Shown in pieces: positions 27,160 through 35,916 of a stretch of DNA of 64,000 nt. The stretch is from Saprospiraceae bacterium. GTDB lineage: Bacteria > Bacteroidota > Bacteroidia > Chitinophagales > Saprospiraceae. The first letter of the stretch is position 1, and each line of letters starts with the position of its first letter. Location: assembly GCA_028280415.1 (NCBI GenBank), contig JANQLV010000065.1, positions 1 to 64,000 of the forward strand, given 5' to 3'. The notes beneath the pieces are model-generated. The model was not told the origin of the DNA, ran no database searches, and saw only the letters and a program-made list of their open reading frames with translations. Both the position numbers and the translations under genes were made by a program.

Positions 27160-28656
27160 ATGACTGATAAACATTACATAAGCCCTAAAAAGCTTAGTCT
27201 CGAAGACGTGTCAGAGATCATTCGCAGAAAACTACCACTTTCTTTGTCCGAAGAGAGTATAGAATTAATAGAACGCTGTAGAAATTATCTGGATAGAGAA
27301 TTGGAAAAAGCAGATGTACTGCACTACGGAATCAATACCGGTTTTGGTTCTCTTTGTAATGTTCGGATATCGAATCAGGAAACAGAACTTTTACAGGAAA
27401 ACCTGGTAAAATCTCATGCTTGTGGTCAGGGAGATGAAGTGCCACCCGAAATTGTCAAACTGATGCTTTTTTTCAAGATTCAAAGTCTTTCCTATGGGCA
27501 TTCTGGGGTGCAATTACAGACAGTCGACCGATTGATAGCCTTTTATAATAATGATGTGCTGCCGGTAATTTACCAGCAGGGATCACTGGGAGCTTCGGGA
27601 GATTTGGCACCTTTGGCTCATTGTTCTTTACCATTGTTGGGTTTGGGAGAAGTTTATTATAAAGGTGAAAAAATGCAGGCCTCAGAAGTGAATAAGATGA
27701 TGTCCTGGTCGCCGATTAGATTAAAATCCAAAGAAGGCCTGGCCTTGCTGAACGGAACTCAATTTTCCTTGGCTTATCTTTGTTATAATGTCCTGAGCGC
27801 TTATGAGTTGTTATCTTTGGCTAATTTGACCGCCGCGATTTCGCTGGATGCTTTTGATTGTCAATTATCTCCTTTCGATCCCCGCTTGCATAAAATACGT
27901 GGACATCATGGACAAATCGAAACTGCCAGAGTAATTCGGGAGTTGCTGGAAGGCAGCCAGATTCTTGCTTCCGAAAAAGACAGCGTTCAGGATCCATATG
28001 CTTTTCGCTGTATTCCCCAGGTACACGGCGCCAGTCAGGATACCATCAATTATACTTCCGAAGTATTGCTTAAAGAGATAAATGCAGTAACCGATAATCC
28101 GAATATTTTTCCGGAAGATAATGATATCCTTTCCGGCGGAAACTTCCATGCTCAGCCTTTGGCCCTGGCACTGGATTTTCTGGCTATTGCGCTGGCCGAA
28201 CTGGGAAATATTTCTGAGCGAAGAACTTTTCAATTGATTTCAGGAGTAAGAAAGCTTCCCGGCTTTTTGGTGCCTAAGGCCGGGCTGAACTCCGGGCTGA
28301 TGATTCCTCAGTATACTGCGGCTTCGATTGTAAGTCAAAACAAACAGCTTTGTACGCCGGCTTCGGTAGATTCTATAGTCTCGAGTAATGGACAGGAAGA
28401 TCATGTAAGTATGGCAGCGAATGCTGCGACTAAGGCCTATCAGGTGGTCAAAAACGTGGAAAGTATTCTGGCTATCGAATTTATGACGGCTGCACAGGCT
28501 ATGGAGTTTCGGCGACCTCTGCGCTCTTCACCGATATTGGAAAATATTCTCGAAAATTATCGAAAGGAAGTTCCCGCTCTGGAGGAAGACCGGATGCTGT
28601 ATAAAGATATAAATACAACCAGGGCTTTTATGCGAAAGTTGAATCTGGAAGGATGA
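27160..28656 (+). CDS. hutH: Histidine ammonia-lyase
   Basis: Removes ammonia from L-histidine to form urocanate. The 498-residue length is normal. The self-made MIO cofactor triad Ala-Ser-Gly is at 145-147 (GSLGASGDLAPLAH), the catalytic Tyr loop is YGINTGFGS (56-64), and the Ser-His pair at 85-86 (LVKSHACG) favours histidine over phenylalanine or tyrosine. No hutU, hutI or hutG gene follows, so the rest of the pathway is elsewhere or absent. It is transcribed alone and converges on the MscS gene. Confidence 0.93.
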   Translation: MTDKHYISPKKLSLEDVSEIIRRKLPLSLSEESIELIERCRNYLDRELEKADVLHYGINTGFGSLCNVRISNQETELLQENLVKSHACGQGDEVPPEIVKLMLFFKIQSLSYGHSGVQLQTVDRLIAFYNNDVLPVIYQQGSLGASGDLAPLAHCSLPLLGLGEVYYKGEKMQASEVNKMMSWSPIRLKSKEGLALLNGTQFSLAYLCYNVLSAYELLSLANLTAAISLDAFDCQLSPFDPRLHKIRGHHGQIETARVIRELLEGSQILASEKDSVQDPYAFRCIPQVHGASQDTINYTSEVLLKEINAVTDNPNIFPEDNDILSGGNFHAQPLALALDFLAIALAELGNISERRTFQLISGVRKLPGFLVPKAGLNSGLMIPQYTAASIVSQNKQLCTPASVDSIVSSNGQEDHVSMAANAATKAYQVVKNVESILAIEFMTAAQAMEFRRPLRSSPILENILENYRKEVPALEEDRMLYKDINTTRAFMRKLNLEG

Positions 28657-28714
28657 GGTTTGATTTTCAATACTCGATTTTTACAAATTGAATAAGGAAT
28701 TCTGAAAGCAACAG

Positions 28715-30037
28715 CTATTTATTTCGAAACCAGATATCTCTTTGCGGAAAGGGAATTTGTACATTTTCGGCTCTGAATGCCCGGTCAATTTCAAATCGTA
28801 AATCGCTTTTGACATCCTCAATAATGACGAAATTTCTCGACCAGAAGTGCAATTCAAAATCAAGCGAAGATTCTCCGAAATTTGTAAACCGGATTAATGG
28901 AGCCGGAAAATCCAGTACATATAAATTTTCCTTGGCAACCTTGAGTAGCAATTTTTTGACAAGAGCAGTATCAGAGCCATAAGCCACACCAACAGATATT
29001 TTAAACCGCACCTTATCATCATAATGGCTCCAGTTAATTACTTTTTCAGTAATTAGTTTAGAGTTGGGAACGATCACGGTCACATTATCTCTGGTTTCCA
29101 CTACTGAAGTACGTAAACCTATTTTTTTGACAGAGCCGATCAGACCATCCACTTCTACCATCTGGCCGATCTCTACGGAGCGTTCGAAAAGTAAGATAAT
29201 CCCCGAAAAAAGATCATTAAAGGTTTGTTGTAATCCCAAACCAACACCAACCAAGAGAGCTGCCAGTCCTCCCAGTAGCACGGTCATTTCCAAACCCAAT
29301 GCCTGTGCCGCTATAAAAAAGGAAAGCACATAGATGACATATTTGACAATTTGATTGATGGCATATTGAGCGCCAAAATCAATTTCACTTTTTCTAAAAT
29401 AACTGAATAAAACCAGTTGAGTAATAATCCAGGCAAACAACTGAGTCAGCAGGACAATAAAAATAAGGACGAAAATACTGGAAATCCTCAGTTCGAAGGA
29501 CCCTTGTTCAAAGAGTATATAATCCTTGAAATCCTGTAAAATTAAAATGATGGCGAGTATGTAAAGTGCATATTGTACTTTTCTGCTGATCCGCTTTTCA
29601 CTAAATTTCTTATGAGGAAAATATTCATCGGAGCTAATGCCTTCCCGGCTTTTCTCATAGTTGTAAATCAAAAATTTAGAGAAAAACCAGTCCAGCAAGC
29701 GAGCAAACTGAATAGTCAGCAGTGCTTGTAAAACCGTGGTAATATTTATAGTAATTGTAGTCGTTTCGTGAAAAACATGATTGATATCAAGGCTCCAAAG
29801 CAAACCAATTGCAATGATCAGTAATAGGATGAGCCTAAGAATATGAATTACCTTTTTTTTGCTTTTCAGTTGATCAGGGGTGTCACCAAAAAACCTCGGT
29901 AAGATTTTTTTTACAACGAAAAAGTATAAACTTCCGAAAATAATAATGATCAATAAGGCCGATAGTACATTCTGGTAGGTAAAATCTTTATCCTTAATGG
30001 TAAAAAACGTCTCACTGAGCAATTCTCTGATATTCAT
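28715..30037 (-). CDS. MscS-family mechanosensitive ion channel
   Basis: A 440-residue inner-membrane channel that opens under membrane tension to release solutes on hypo-osmotic shock. There are about five or six transmembrane helices. The pore helix and beta domain are clear near residues 255-340: AALLVGVGLGLQQTFNDLFSG, ILLFERSVEIGQMVEVDG, GLRTSVVETRDNVTVIVPNS. It is longer than E. coli MscS (286) by extra N-terminal helices, as in YbdG/YnaI-like members. It is expressed from its own promoter region next to the divergent adenine deaminase. Confidence 0.93.
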   Translation of the reverse strand: MNIRELLSETFFTIKDKDFTYQNVLSALLIIIIFGSLYFFVVKKILPRFFGDTPDQLKSKKKVIHILRLILLLIIAIGLLWSLDINHVFHETTTITINITTVLQALLTIQFARLLDWFFSKFLIYNYEKSREGISSDEYFPHKKFSEKRISRKVQYALYILAIILILQDFKDYILFEQGSFELRISSIFVLIFIVLLTQLFAWIITQLVLFSYFRKSEIDFGAQYAINQIVKYVIYVLSFFIAAQALGLEMTVLLGGLAALLVGVGLGLQQTFNDLFSGIILLFERSVEIGQMVEVDGLIGSVKKIGLRTSVVETRDNVTVIVPNSKLITEKVINWSHYDDKVRFKISVGVAYGSDTALVKKLLLKVAKENLYVLDFPAPLIRFTNFGESSLDFELHFWSRNFVIIEDVKSDLRFEIDRAFRAENVQIPFPQRDIWFRNK

Positions 30038-30191
30038 AATCCGGATTTGTGAACGCTTACTAGCTTGTTTGCACTTTTGTCTTTAAAGCACTTAAGCGCA
30101 AATTTGTATTTTTAGCACAAAATACTGCCTTTGACAGATACAAAGTAATAAATTTTAATATCATTCTTCTTAAGACGAATCATGATTGGGC

Positions 30192-31844
30192 ATGAAGAAT
30201 GAAAATGGAATAAAAAACGCTATGACTATCCAGGGAAATATAGTAGATATTAAGCGAAAAATAATCTATTTCGGAACTATTGAAATAGAAGAAGGACGAA
30301 TCAAATCAATAGAAGCAAGCGCCGGAGAAAGTGATCGGTTTATCCTCCCCGGTTTTGTAGATGCTCATGTACATATTGAAAGCTCCATGTTAGTACCTTC
30401 GGAATTTGCCAGACTTGCCGTTCGGCACGGCACAGTCGCTACGGTTTCCGATCCGCATGAAATTGCTAATATACTGGGCGTAAAAGGGGTAGAATACATG
30501 ATTGAAAATGGTGAAAAGGTGCCCTTTAAATTCAATTTTGGAGCACCATCATGTGTTCCTGCCACAACTTTTGAAAGTGCTGGTGCACTTGTAGATGTGG
30601 AAGATATTAGGCATTTACTGGCCAGAGAAGATGTCAAATACCTGGCGGAGATGATGAATTATCCCGGTGTTTTATTGGCCGATACCTCGGTAATGGCTAA
30701 AATTGAAATAGCAAAGCAATTCGGAAAACCTATTGATGGACATGCACCCGGGCTTCGGGGCGAAGAAGCCCGCAGATATATCGAAGCGGGGATTAGTACG
30801 GATCACGAATGTTTCACTTATGAAGAAGCCAAAGAGAAATTGGAGCTGGGAATGAAAATTCTGATACGTGAGGGAAGTGCAGCTAAAAACTTCGAAGCAC
30901 TGATTCCGCTACTCAATGAATACCCCGATGAGATTATGTTTTGCTCGGATGACAAACATCCCGATGATCTCATCGAAGGATATATTAATCAGTTGGTTGT
31001 TCGGGCCTTGCACAAAGGTTGTAATATTTATGACGTATTAAAAGCAGCTTGCATCAATCCGGTAGAACATTATAATCTCGATGTCGGTTTGTTAAGCCTT
31101 GGAGATCCCGCTGATTTTATCATAGTCGATGATCTTCGCTCATTTAGGATATTAGCGACTTATGTCAACGGACATTTGGTAGCTGATGAACAAAAAGCTT
31201 ATATTGAGCCCGTCCCTATCCCGATTATTAATAATTTTGCAGCAATGCGGTGTAAGCCTGAAGATTTTCGTATTCCGGTTGCCGGAACAGACATCAGGGT
31301 AATTGAGGCAATTAACGGAGAAATTGTCACAAATACTTTGACTTTACCGGTAAAAGAAGCAGATGGTTTTGCAGTATCTGATACGGAACGGGATATTTTG
31401 AAAATAACAGTGGTAAACCGGTACGAATCAAGCGCACCTGCGCTGGCCTTTATCAAAAACTTTAATTTGAAGAAAGGGGCGATTGCTTCTTGCGTGGGGC
31501 ATGATTCGCATAATATCATAGCTCTTGGCGTCGATGATGAGGCAATCTGCCAGGCGATTAATCTGATTATCGAAAACAAAGGGGGGATATCAGCAGTATC
31601 GGATTCGGAGGAGCGGGTACTAGCCTTACCGGTTGCTGGAATTATGTCGGATCGGGAAGGTCTGGAAGTAGGACGAGCCTATGCTGAGATTGATTTATTT
31701 GCAAAAGAAATGCTCGGGACCACATTAAATGCACCTTTTATGACGTTATCTTTCATGGCATTGCTAGTAATTCCGAATCTTAAATTGAGCGATAAAGGTC
31801 TTTTTGATGGAAAAAGTTTTGAATTTATGCCACTATTCGCTTAA
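30192..31844 (+). CDS. ade: Adenine deaminase
   Basis: Hydrolyses adenine to hypoxanthine and ammonia in purine salvage. A TTG lies in frame at 30186; the ATG at 30192 is preferred, giving 550 residues. The amidohydrolase fold shows [10 protein letters not shown] (first metal ligands), [21 protein letters not shown] and [14 protein letters not shown], which together are specific to the Ade family rather than to adenosine deaminase. The C-terminal domain (from about 340) holds [12 protein letters not shown] and [13 protein letters not shown]. It is monocistronic. Confidence 0.95.
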   Translation: MKNENGIKNAMTIQGNIVDIKRKIIYFGTIEIEEGRIKSIEASAGESDRFILPGFVDAHVHIESSMLVPSEFARLAVRHGTVATVSDPHEIANILGVKGVEYMIENGEKVPFKFNFGAPSCVPATTFESAGALVDVEDIRHLLAREDVKYLAEMMNYPGVLLADTSVMAKIEIAKQFGKPIDGHAPGLRGEEARRYIEAGISTDHECFTYEEAKEKLELGMKILIREGSAAKNFEALIPLLNEYPDEIMFCSDDKHPDDLIEGYINQLVVRALHKGCNIYDVLKAACINPVEHYNLDVGLLSLGDPADFIIVDDLRSFRILATYVNGHLVADEQKAYIEPVPIPIINNFAAMRCKPEDFRIPVAGTDIRVIEAINGEIVTNTLTLPVKEADGFAVSDTERDILKITVVNRYESSAPALAFIKNFNLKKGAIASCVGHDSHNIIALGVDDEAICQAINLIIENKGGISAVSDSEERVLALPVAGIMSDREGLEVGRAYAEIDLFAKEMLGTTLNAPFMTLSFMALLVIPNLKLSDKGLFDGKSFEFMPLFA

Positions 31845-31914
31845 TCTCCCGTATAATACTTTACGCTCTGGTTGTTTTTTCAAAATTCTTATAAAAAAAA
31901 ATCGAAATTAAGTT

Positions 31915-31946
31915 TTTGGATACTCTGTTTCGACAAAGTACCTTTG
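31915..31946 (+). promoter_or_regulatory. Predicted promoter of the OmpA/PD40 gene
   Basis: TTTG (31915-31918), a 20-bp spacer and TACCTTTG (31939-31946) match the Bacteroidota consensus. The ATG is 67 bp downstream. Confidence 0.65.
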
Positions 31947-32012
31947 CTATATCCTCCTGCCCGCATTATGAATGAAGACAAATGATTTGCTAAAAGAATA
32001 TAATCCTAGACA

Positions 32013-33683
32013 ATGAAAATAATAGTTTCGACCCTATCGATCTGTCTGATGTTCTCCCTTGGTCTCTTTGGGCAAAAATTTACCATTGATAAATTAAAAG
32101 GTGGAATCAATAGCGAATATGATGAGATATCTCCGGTTATTGATATAAAAGGGGAAACGCTCTATTTTACCCGGGTCGGGTACCCGGATTTTAATAAAAC
32201 CCTGGTAGAAAAAGGCGAAGATCTTTCGGAGGCGATGGAAGACAATAAATATCGTTCCTATCTGCAATCCGTCTATTCTGAAATTGCAAGCAGAAGTGTA
32301 TACGATCCGGAAAGATCGGATTTTAATCAGGACATTTGGATTGCCGAGAGCCTGGAAGACACCTTTGATCACATTATACACCCTTCCTATCCCCTGAATA
32401 ATGCCCTGCCTAATAGTGTATGTGCAATAACACCGGCTGCGAATGAACTGGTGGTTATTAATAAGTTTAATGAAGATGGAGGGATGAGTAAAGGTTTTTC
32501 GATTATCCGAAAGCAAGCTGATGATACCTGGTCTTTTCCCGAACCGATTGAAATAGAAGGTTTCTATAATCTGGGATCGGAGGTGAGTATGATGATTAGT
32601 AATGATGGTTCGATCATGGTTCTGGCAATGCAAAGAGGTGACTCTTATGGAGAATCTGATTTATATGTTTCTTTTAAAAAAGGAGAACGGCTGTGGAGTG
32701 AGCCCAAGAATCTGGGATACCAGGTGAATTCAATCTACCGGGAATCCACGCCATTCCTTTCAGATGATAATAAAATATTGTTTTTTGCCTCCAACCGAAA
32801 AGGTCCAAGAAGTGGTATGGATTTGTTTATGATTGAACGCAAAGATGATACCTGGCAAAACTGGAAAAGACCGCGCCGGTTTGTAAAACCAATTAACTCT
32901 GCTTTTGATGATAGTCAGCCGTTTTTTAATGCGGCGACGGGGTATTTGTATTTTACTTCAAAAAGAGATGGCTCCAGTGATATTTTCCGGGCAAAGATAT
33001 CTCCCCCGAATCCTCCGGGAGTATTGGTTAAAGGGAGAATCTTTAATGCAAAAACTAACAAAATAGTTTCGGCTAAAGTTATATCTGGTCCCCAGGGAGT
33101 AGAATATAAAAACCTTTACATTTCTGATGATGGTCATTATGAAATAATGGTTCCCAAAGGGGTTGTATTTACTTTGGCGGCGAACAAACTGGGCCATGAA
33201 GGGAAAGAGGAATCCGTATTTTTTAAACAATCGAATGTCTATTTTAAACCTTATCACCTCGACCTGTATCTCAATCCCGAAGAACTGACTGCAGGAAAGA
33301 AAATAGATCTGGAAAAAATATATTTTGCACAGTCTAAAGCACTGGTACTCGAAAAATCTTTTCCGGCACTGAATCAACTGGCGGATATCCTTAAAGAAAA
33401 TGAGTACCTGCGCATCCGGATTGCCGGACATACCGATAATCAGGGCGAAGAGCATTTGCTTATGGAACTGTCTCAAGATCGGGCAAAAGCTATCAAAGCC
33501 TACCTCGTAGGAAAACATCATATCGAAGCATCCCGGATTGTGACAATAGGTTTTGGCGCTACCCGACCGGTAAACGATAATTCGACGGATGAGTTAAGAA
33601 AGAAAAACCGGAGAGTAGAAATTGAAGTCATTGACAATATTGGCCCTTCCGTAAACTTATTCAAACAGGTTGACGAAGAGTAA
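32013..33683 (+). CDS. OmpA-family protein with PD40 repeats
   Basis: A 556-residue envelope protein. A signal peptide (KIIVSTLSICLMFSLGLFG) precedes WD40-like PD40 beta-propeller repeats (about 30-330; motifs such as NSAFDDSQPFFNAATGYLYFTSKRDGSSD, split across a few repeats). A short carboxypeptidase-regulatory-like beta domain follows (about 335-415), then the OmpA C-terminal peptidoglycan-binding domain (about 430-545: RIRIAGHTDNQGEE, LSQDRAKAIKAYL, GFGATRPVNDNSTDELRKKNRRVE). It should sit at the outer membrane and bind diaminopimelate in the cell wall, a common arrangement near gliding or T9SS functions. It is preceded by a good promoter. Confidence 0.93.
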   Translation: MKIIVSTLSICLMFSLGLFGQKFTIDKLKGGINSEYDEISPVIDIKGETLYFTRVGYPDFNKTLVEKGEDLSEAMEDNKYRSYLQSVYSEIASRSVYDPERSDFNQDIWIAESLEDTFDHIIHPSYPLNNALPNSVCAITPAANELVVINKFNEDGGMSKGFSIIRKQADDTWSFPEPIEIEGFYNLGSEVSMMISNDGSIMVLAMQRGDSYGESDLYVSFKKGERLWSEPKNLGYQVNSIYRESTPFLSDDNKILFFASNRKGPRSGMDLFMIERKDDTWQNWKRPRRFVKPINSAFDDSQPFFNAATGYLYFTSKRDGSSDIFRAKISPPNPPGVLVKGRIFNAKTNKIVSAKVISGPQGVEYKNLYISDDGHYEIMVPKGVVFTLAANKLGHEGKEESVFFKQSNVYFKPYHLDLYLNPEELTAGKKIDLEKIYFAQSKALVLEKSFPALNQLADILKENEYLRIRIAGHTDNQGEEHLLMELSQDRAKAIKAYLVGKHHIEASRIVTIGFGATRPVNDNSTDELRKKNRRVEIEVIDNIGPSVNLFKQVDEE

Positions 33684-33846
33684 AGTCAAAAGTTTGCTTT
33701 ATAGCCAGATCTGCTTTGAGTTCAAAACTGAAAATAATAATCAATACCCTATAGAAATTTTCCTGCCAATTCCTCAAATATTTGCTTTGAGCCAAAACAG
33801 GGCTTATGATTTGTAATTTGAGCATTGATTTAAGACCTTTGCACCT

Positions 33847-34515
33847 ATGAATTGGGTATTTCGATTTTTGGCATATTTTGTCTCCATAGTGTTTCATCCG
33901 CTATTGATGCTGACTTATATGCTGATCTTGTTATTGATTATTAATCCGTATCTATTTGGTGCATCGGTAATATCACAGGTTGATGTATTCATCCTTACCA
34001 TCTTTTTTTCTACGTTTGTTTTGCCGGGTTTTTCCGTTGTTTTGATGAAACTCCTGGGACTGGTAGCTTCTATAGAATTAAAAGACAAGCAGGAACGTAT
34101 TGGGCCTTATATCCTCGCAGGTGTATTTTATCTTTGGATTTATTTCAACCTTCTTCATAATCCGGATATACCACAGGCTTTTAAGATATTTGCTTTAGGT
34201 GCTACGATTGGTCTTTTTGGAGCCTTCTTTTTCAATTTATTCTTTAAAGTTAGTATGCATGGTGCCGGTATGGGCGGACTCATTGGCATGATCATAATCA
34301 CGATGCTTTGGTACAGCTACGAAAATTTTACCATCTATTTGGGAGGTGAGGTTTTTCAAATGAGTATGCATACGGTCTTCATGCTGGTAATTCTGCTTAG
34401 CGGAGCGGTAGGGACAGCCAGACTGTTTCTGGGCGCACATCAACCTAAAGAACTCTATAGTGGCTTCCTGATCGGGATTTTCTCTCAATTCATTGCCTTA
34501 TTGGCTATTGGTTAG
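33847..34515 (+). CDS. PAP2-like integral membrane protein
   Basis: A 222-residue protein with five or six transmembrane helices. Motif remnants follow the type 2 phosphatidic acid phosphatase order: K79-x4-R84-I-G-P87 for the KxxxxxxRP motif, SMHG at 136-139 for PSGH, and GTARLFLGAHQPKELYSG (Arg192, His198, Glu202) for SRxxxxxHxxxD. The histidines are kept while the Asp is Glu, so activity on a lipid phosphate such as undecaprenyl diphosphate is possible but unproven. It overlaps the convergent membrane protein gene by 11 bp. Confidence 0.75.
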   Translation: MNWVFRFLAYFVSIVFHPLLMLTYMLILLLIINPYLFGASVISQVDVFILTIFFSTFVLPGFSVVLMKLLGLVASIELKDKQERIGPYILAGVFYLWIYFNLLHNPDIPQAFKIFALGATIGLFGAFFFNLFFKVSMHGAGMGGLIGMIIITMLWYSYENFTIYLGGEVFQMSMHTVFMLVILLSGAVGTARLFLGAHQPKELYSGFLIGIFSQFIALLAIG

Positions 34516-34969
34516 ATTTTTTTGACGATTTGGATGCTTTGGGATATTTCATCCCTTTAACTACTCTTTCATTATTGATAAAAAAGAAGAGGCTAAGTAA
34601 AATGCATAGTATAAAAAGCAATATGCTGATCATTGGCAAGATTGAATCGAGATTGGAGGCACCTGAATTATTATAAAATATAATAGTGCTGATAACTGCC
34701 GTTAGCATAAAAAATATAAAAAGGATAAAATTCACACTGATTCGAGCCCATTTCATTTTTAATAAAAGTCCCAGGCCTGAAAAGACCAATAGTACTCCAA
34801 ATATTGCAGGCAAGATCACTCCGAATATTTCATCATCACTAAGCCGCCATCTATGATTTCTTTTTTCTAAAAGTGTAAAAAGCCTGTATGCAATACTTAG
34901 TCCCAGGATACCCAGCGTGAGTAAATTAAGGGCGACAAAGGCATGTAATGGAATTTTATTTTTTAGCAT
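34505..34969 (-). CDS. Hypothetical four-helix membrane protein
   Basis: A 154-residue protein with four predicted transmembrane helices (about 8-28, 49-69, 77-95 and 109-131) and a basic tail ending SKSSKKSNQ. I do not recognise a family; the pattern resembles small DUF4064-like or tripartite membrane proteins. It converges on the PAP2-like gene and shares 11 bp with its 3' end. It is divergent from dapD, 45 bp away. Confidence 0.7.
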   Translation of the reverse strand: MLKNKIPLHAFVALNLLTLGILGLSIAYRLFTLLEKRNHRWRLSDDEIFGVILPAIFGVLLVFSGLGLLLKMKWARISVNFILFIFFMLTAVISTIIFYNNSGASNLDSILPMISILLFILCILLSLFFFINNERVVKGMKYPKASKSSKKSNQ

Positions 34970-34976
34970 AAAGGAC

Positions 34977-34984
34977 TATTTTTG
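34977..34984 (+). promoter_or_regulatory. Possible -7 element of dapD
   Basis: TATTTTTG fits TAnnTTTG and lies 30 bp before the dapD ATG. The -33 position reads ATTT rather than TTTG. Confidence 0.4.
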
Positions 34985-35014
34985 CAATCCTTGAAAATGT
35001 AAAAACAAACGACT

Positions 35015-35833
35015 ATGCAAGATATCAAATCAACAATAGAAAAAGCCTGGGAGGACCGTTCTTTGTTAAAAGAAGCTTCTACCAGAGAGGCGATCAATGA
35101 AGTTATAGAATTTTTGGATAAGGGAAAGCTTCGGGTTGCCGAACCAAGTGAAGATGGTAACTGGCAGGTAAATGATTGGGTGAAAAAGGCGGTGGTGATG
35201 TATTTTCCGATCCGGGAAATGAAAACTATGGAAGTAGGCCCGTTCGAGTTTCACGATAAGATGGCTTTGAAAAAAGATTATGCCGGACAAGGTGTAAGGG
35301 TTGTACCTCATGCTATCGCCAGATATGGAGCCTATCTGGAAAAAGGAGTGATCATGATGCCCAGTTATGTAAATATCGGGGCCTGGGTTGGTAGCGGATC
35401 AATGGTAGATACCTGGGCAACGGTAGGATCGTGTGGACAGATTGGCCGCAATGTACACCTGAGTGGTGGTGTAGGGATTGGCGGAGTATTAGAACCCTTG
35501 CAAGCAACCCCGACTATTATCGAAGATAATTGTTTTATTGGTAGTCGCTGTATTGTCGTAGAAGGCGTGAGAGTCGGGAAAGAAGCCGTACTTGGTGCGA
35601 ATGTAGTGCTAACGAAATCGACCCGAATTATAGATGTAACCGGTTCAGAGCCTGTTACCTACAAAGGGGAAGTCCCGCCGAGATCAGTAGTTATTCCCGG
35701 TTCGTATACCAAGGAATTTCCCGCGGGTGCTTATAATGTTTCTTGTGCTTTGATTATTGGAAAAAGAAAGGAAAGTACAGATAAAAAAGTATCGCTCAAT
35801 GATGCACTTCGCGATTTCAATGTAGCCGTTTAG
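35015..35833 (+). CDS. dapD: 2,3,4,5-tetrahydropyridine-2,6-dicarboxylate N-succinyltransferase
   Basis: Adds a succinyl group from succinyl-CoA to tetrahydrodipicolinate in the lysine and meso-diaminopimelate pathway. The 272-residue length is standard. The N-terminal helical part holds the substrate-binding region (AWEDRSLLKEA, FPIREMKTM). The left-handed beta-helix of hexapeptide repeats starts near 110 (VMMPSYVNIGAWVGSGSMV, then GQIGRNVHLSGGVGIGGVLEP). Its product feeds peptidoglycan synthesis. Confidence 0.97.
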   Translation: MQDIKSTIEKAWEDRSLLKEASTREAINEVIEFLDKGKLRVAEPSEDGNWQVNDWVKKAVVMYFPIREMKTMEVGPFEFHDKMALKKDYAGQGVRVVPHAIARYGAYLEKGVIMMPSYVNIGAWVGSGSMVDTWATVGSCGQIGRNVHLSGGVGIGGVLEPLQATPTIIEDNCFIGSRCIVVEGVRVGKEAVLGANVVLTKSTRIIDVTGSEPVTYKGEVPPRSVVIPGSYTKEFPAGAYNVSCALIIGKRKESTDKKVSLNDALRDFNVAV

Positions 35834-35842
35834 AATTATACA

Positions 35843-35905
35843 GTTGTGTCATTGTATGCTTATGGGATTAGAAAAACTAATGCTATAAGTATACAACAAC
35901 ACAAC
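35843..35905. repeat. Long imperfect inverted repeat between dapD and the ALDH gene
   Basis: Bases 35843-35863 and 35885-35905 are inverted copies over 21 bp with three mismatches, one of them a G-T wobble in the hairpin. The loop has a nested 5-bp stem (ATTAG/CTAAT). It lies in a convergent gap and lacks a T run on either strand, so it is a hairpin or cruciform rather than an intrinsic terminator. Confidence 0.75.
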
Positions 35906-35916
35906 CCTATCAAAAA

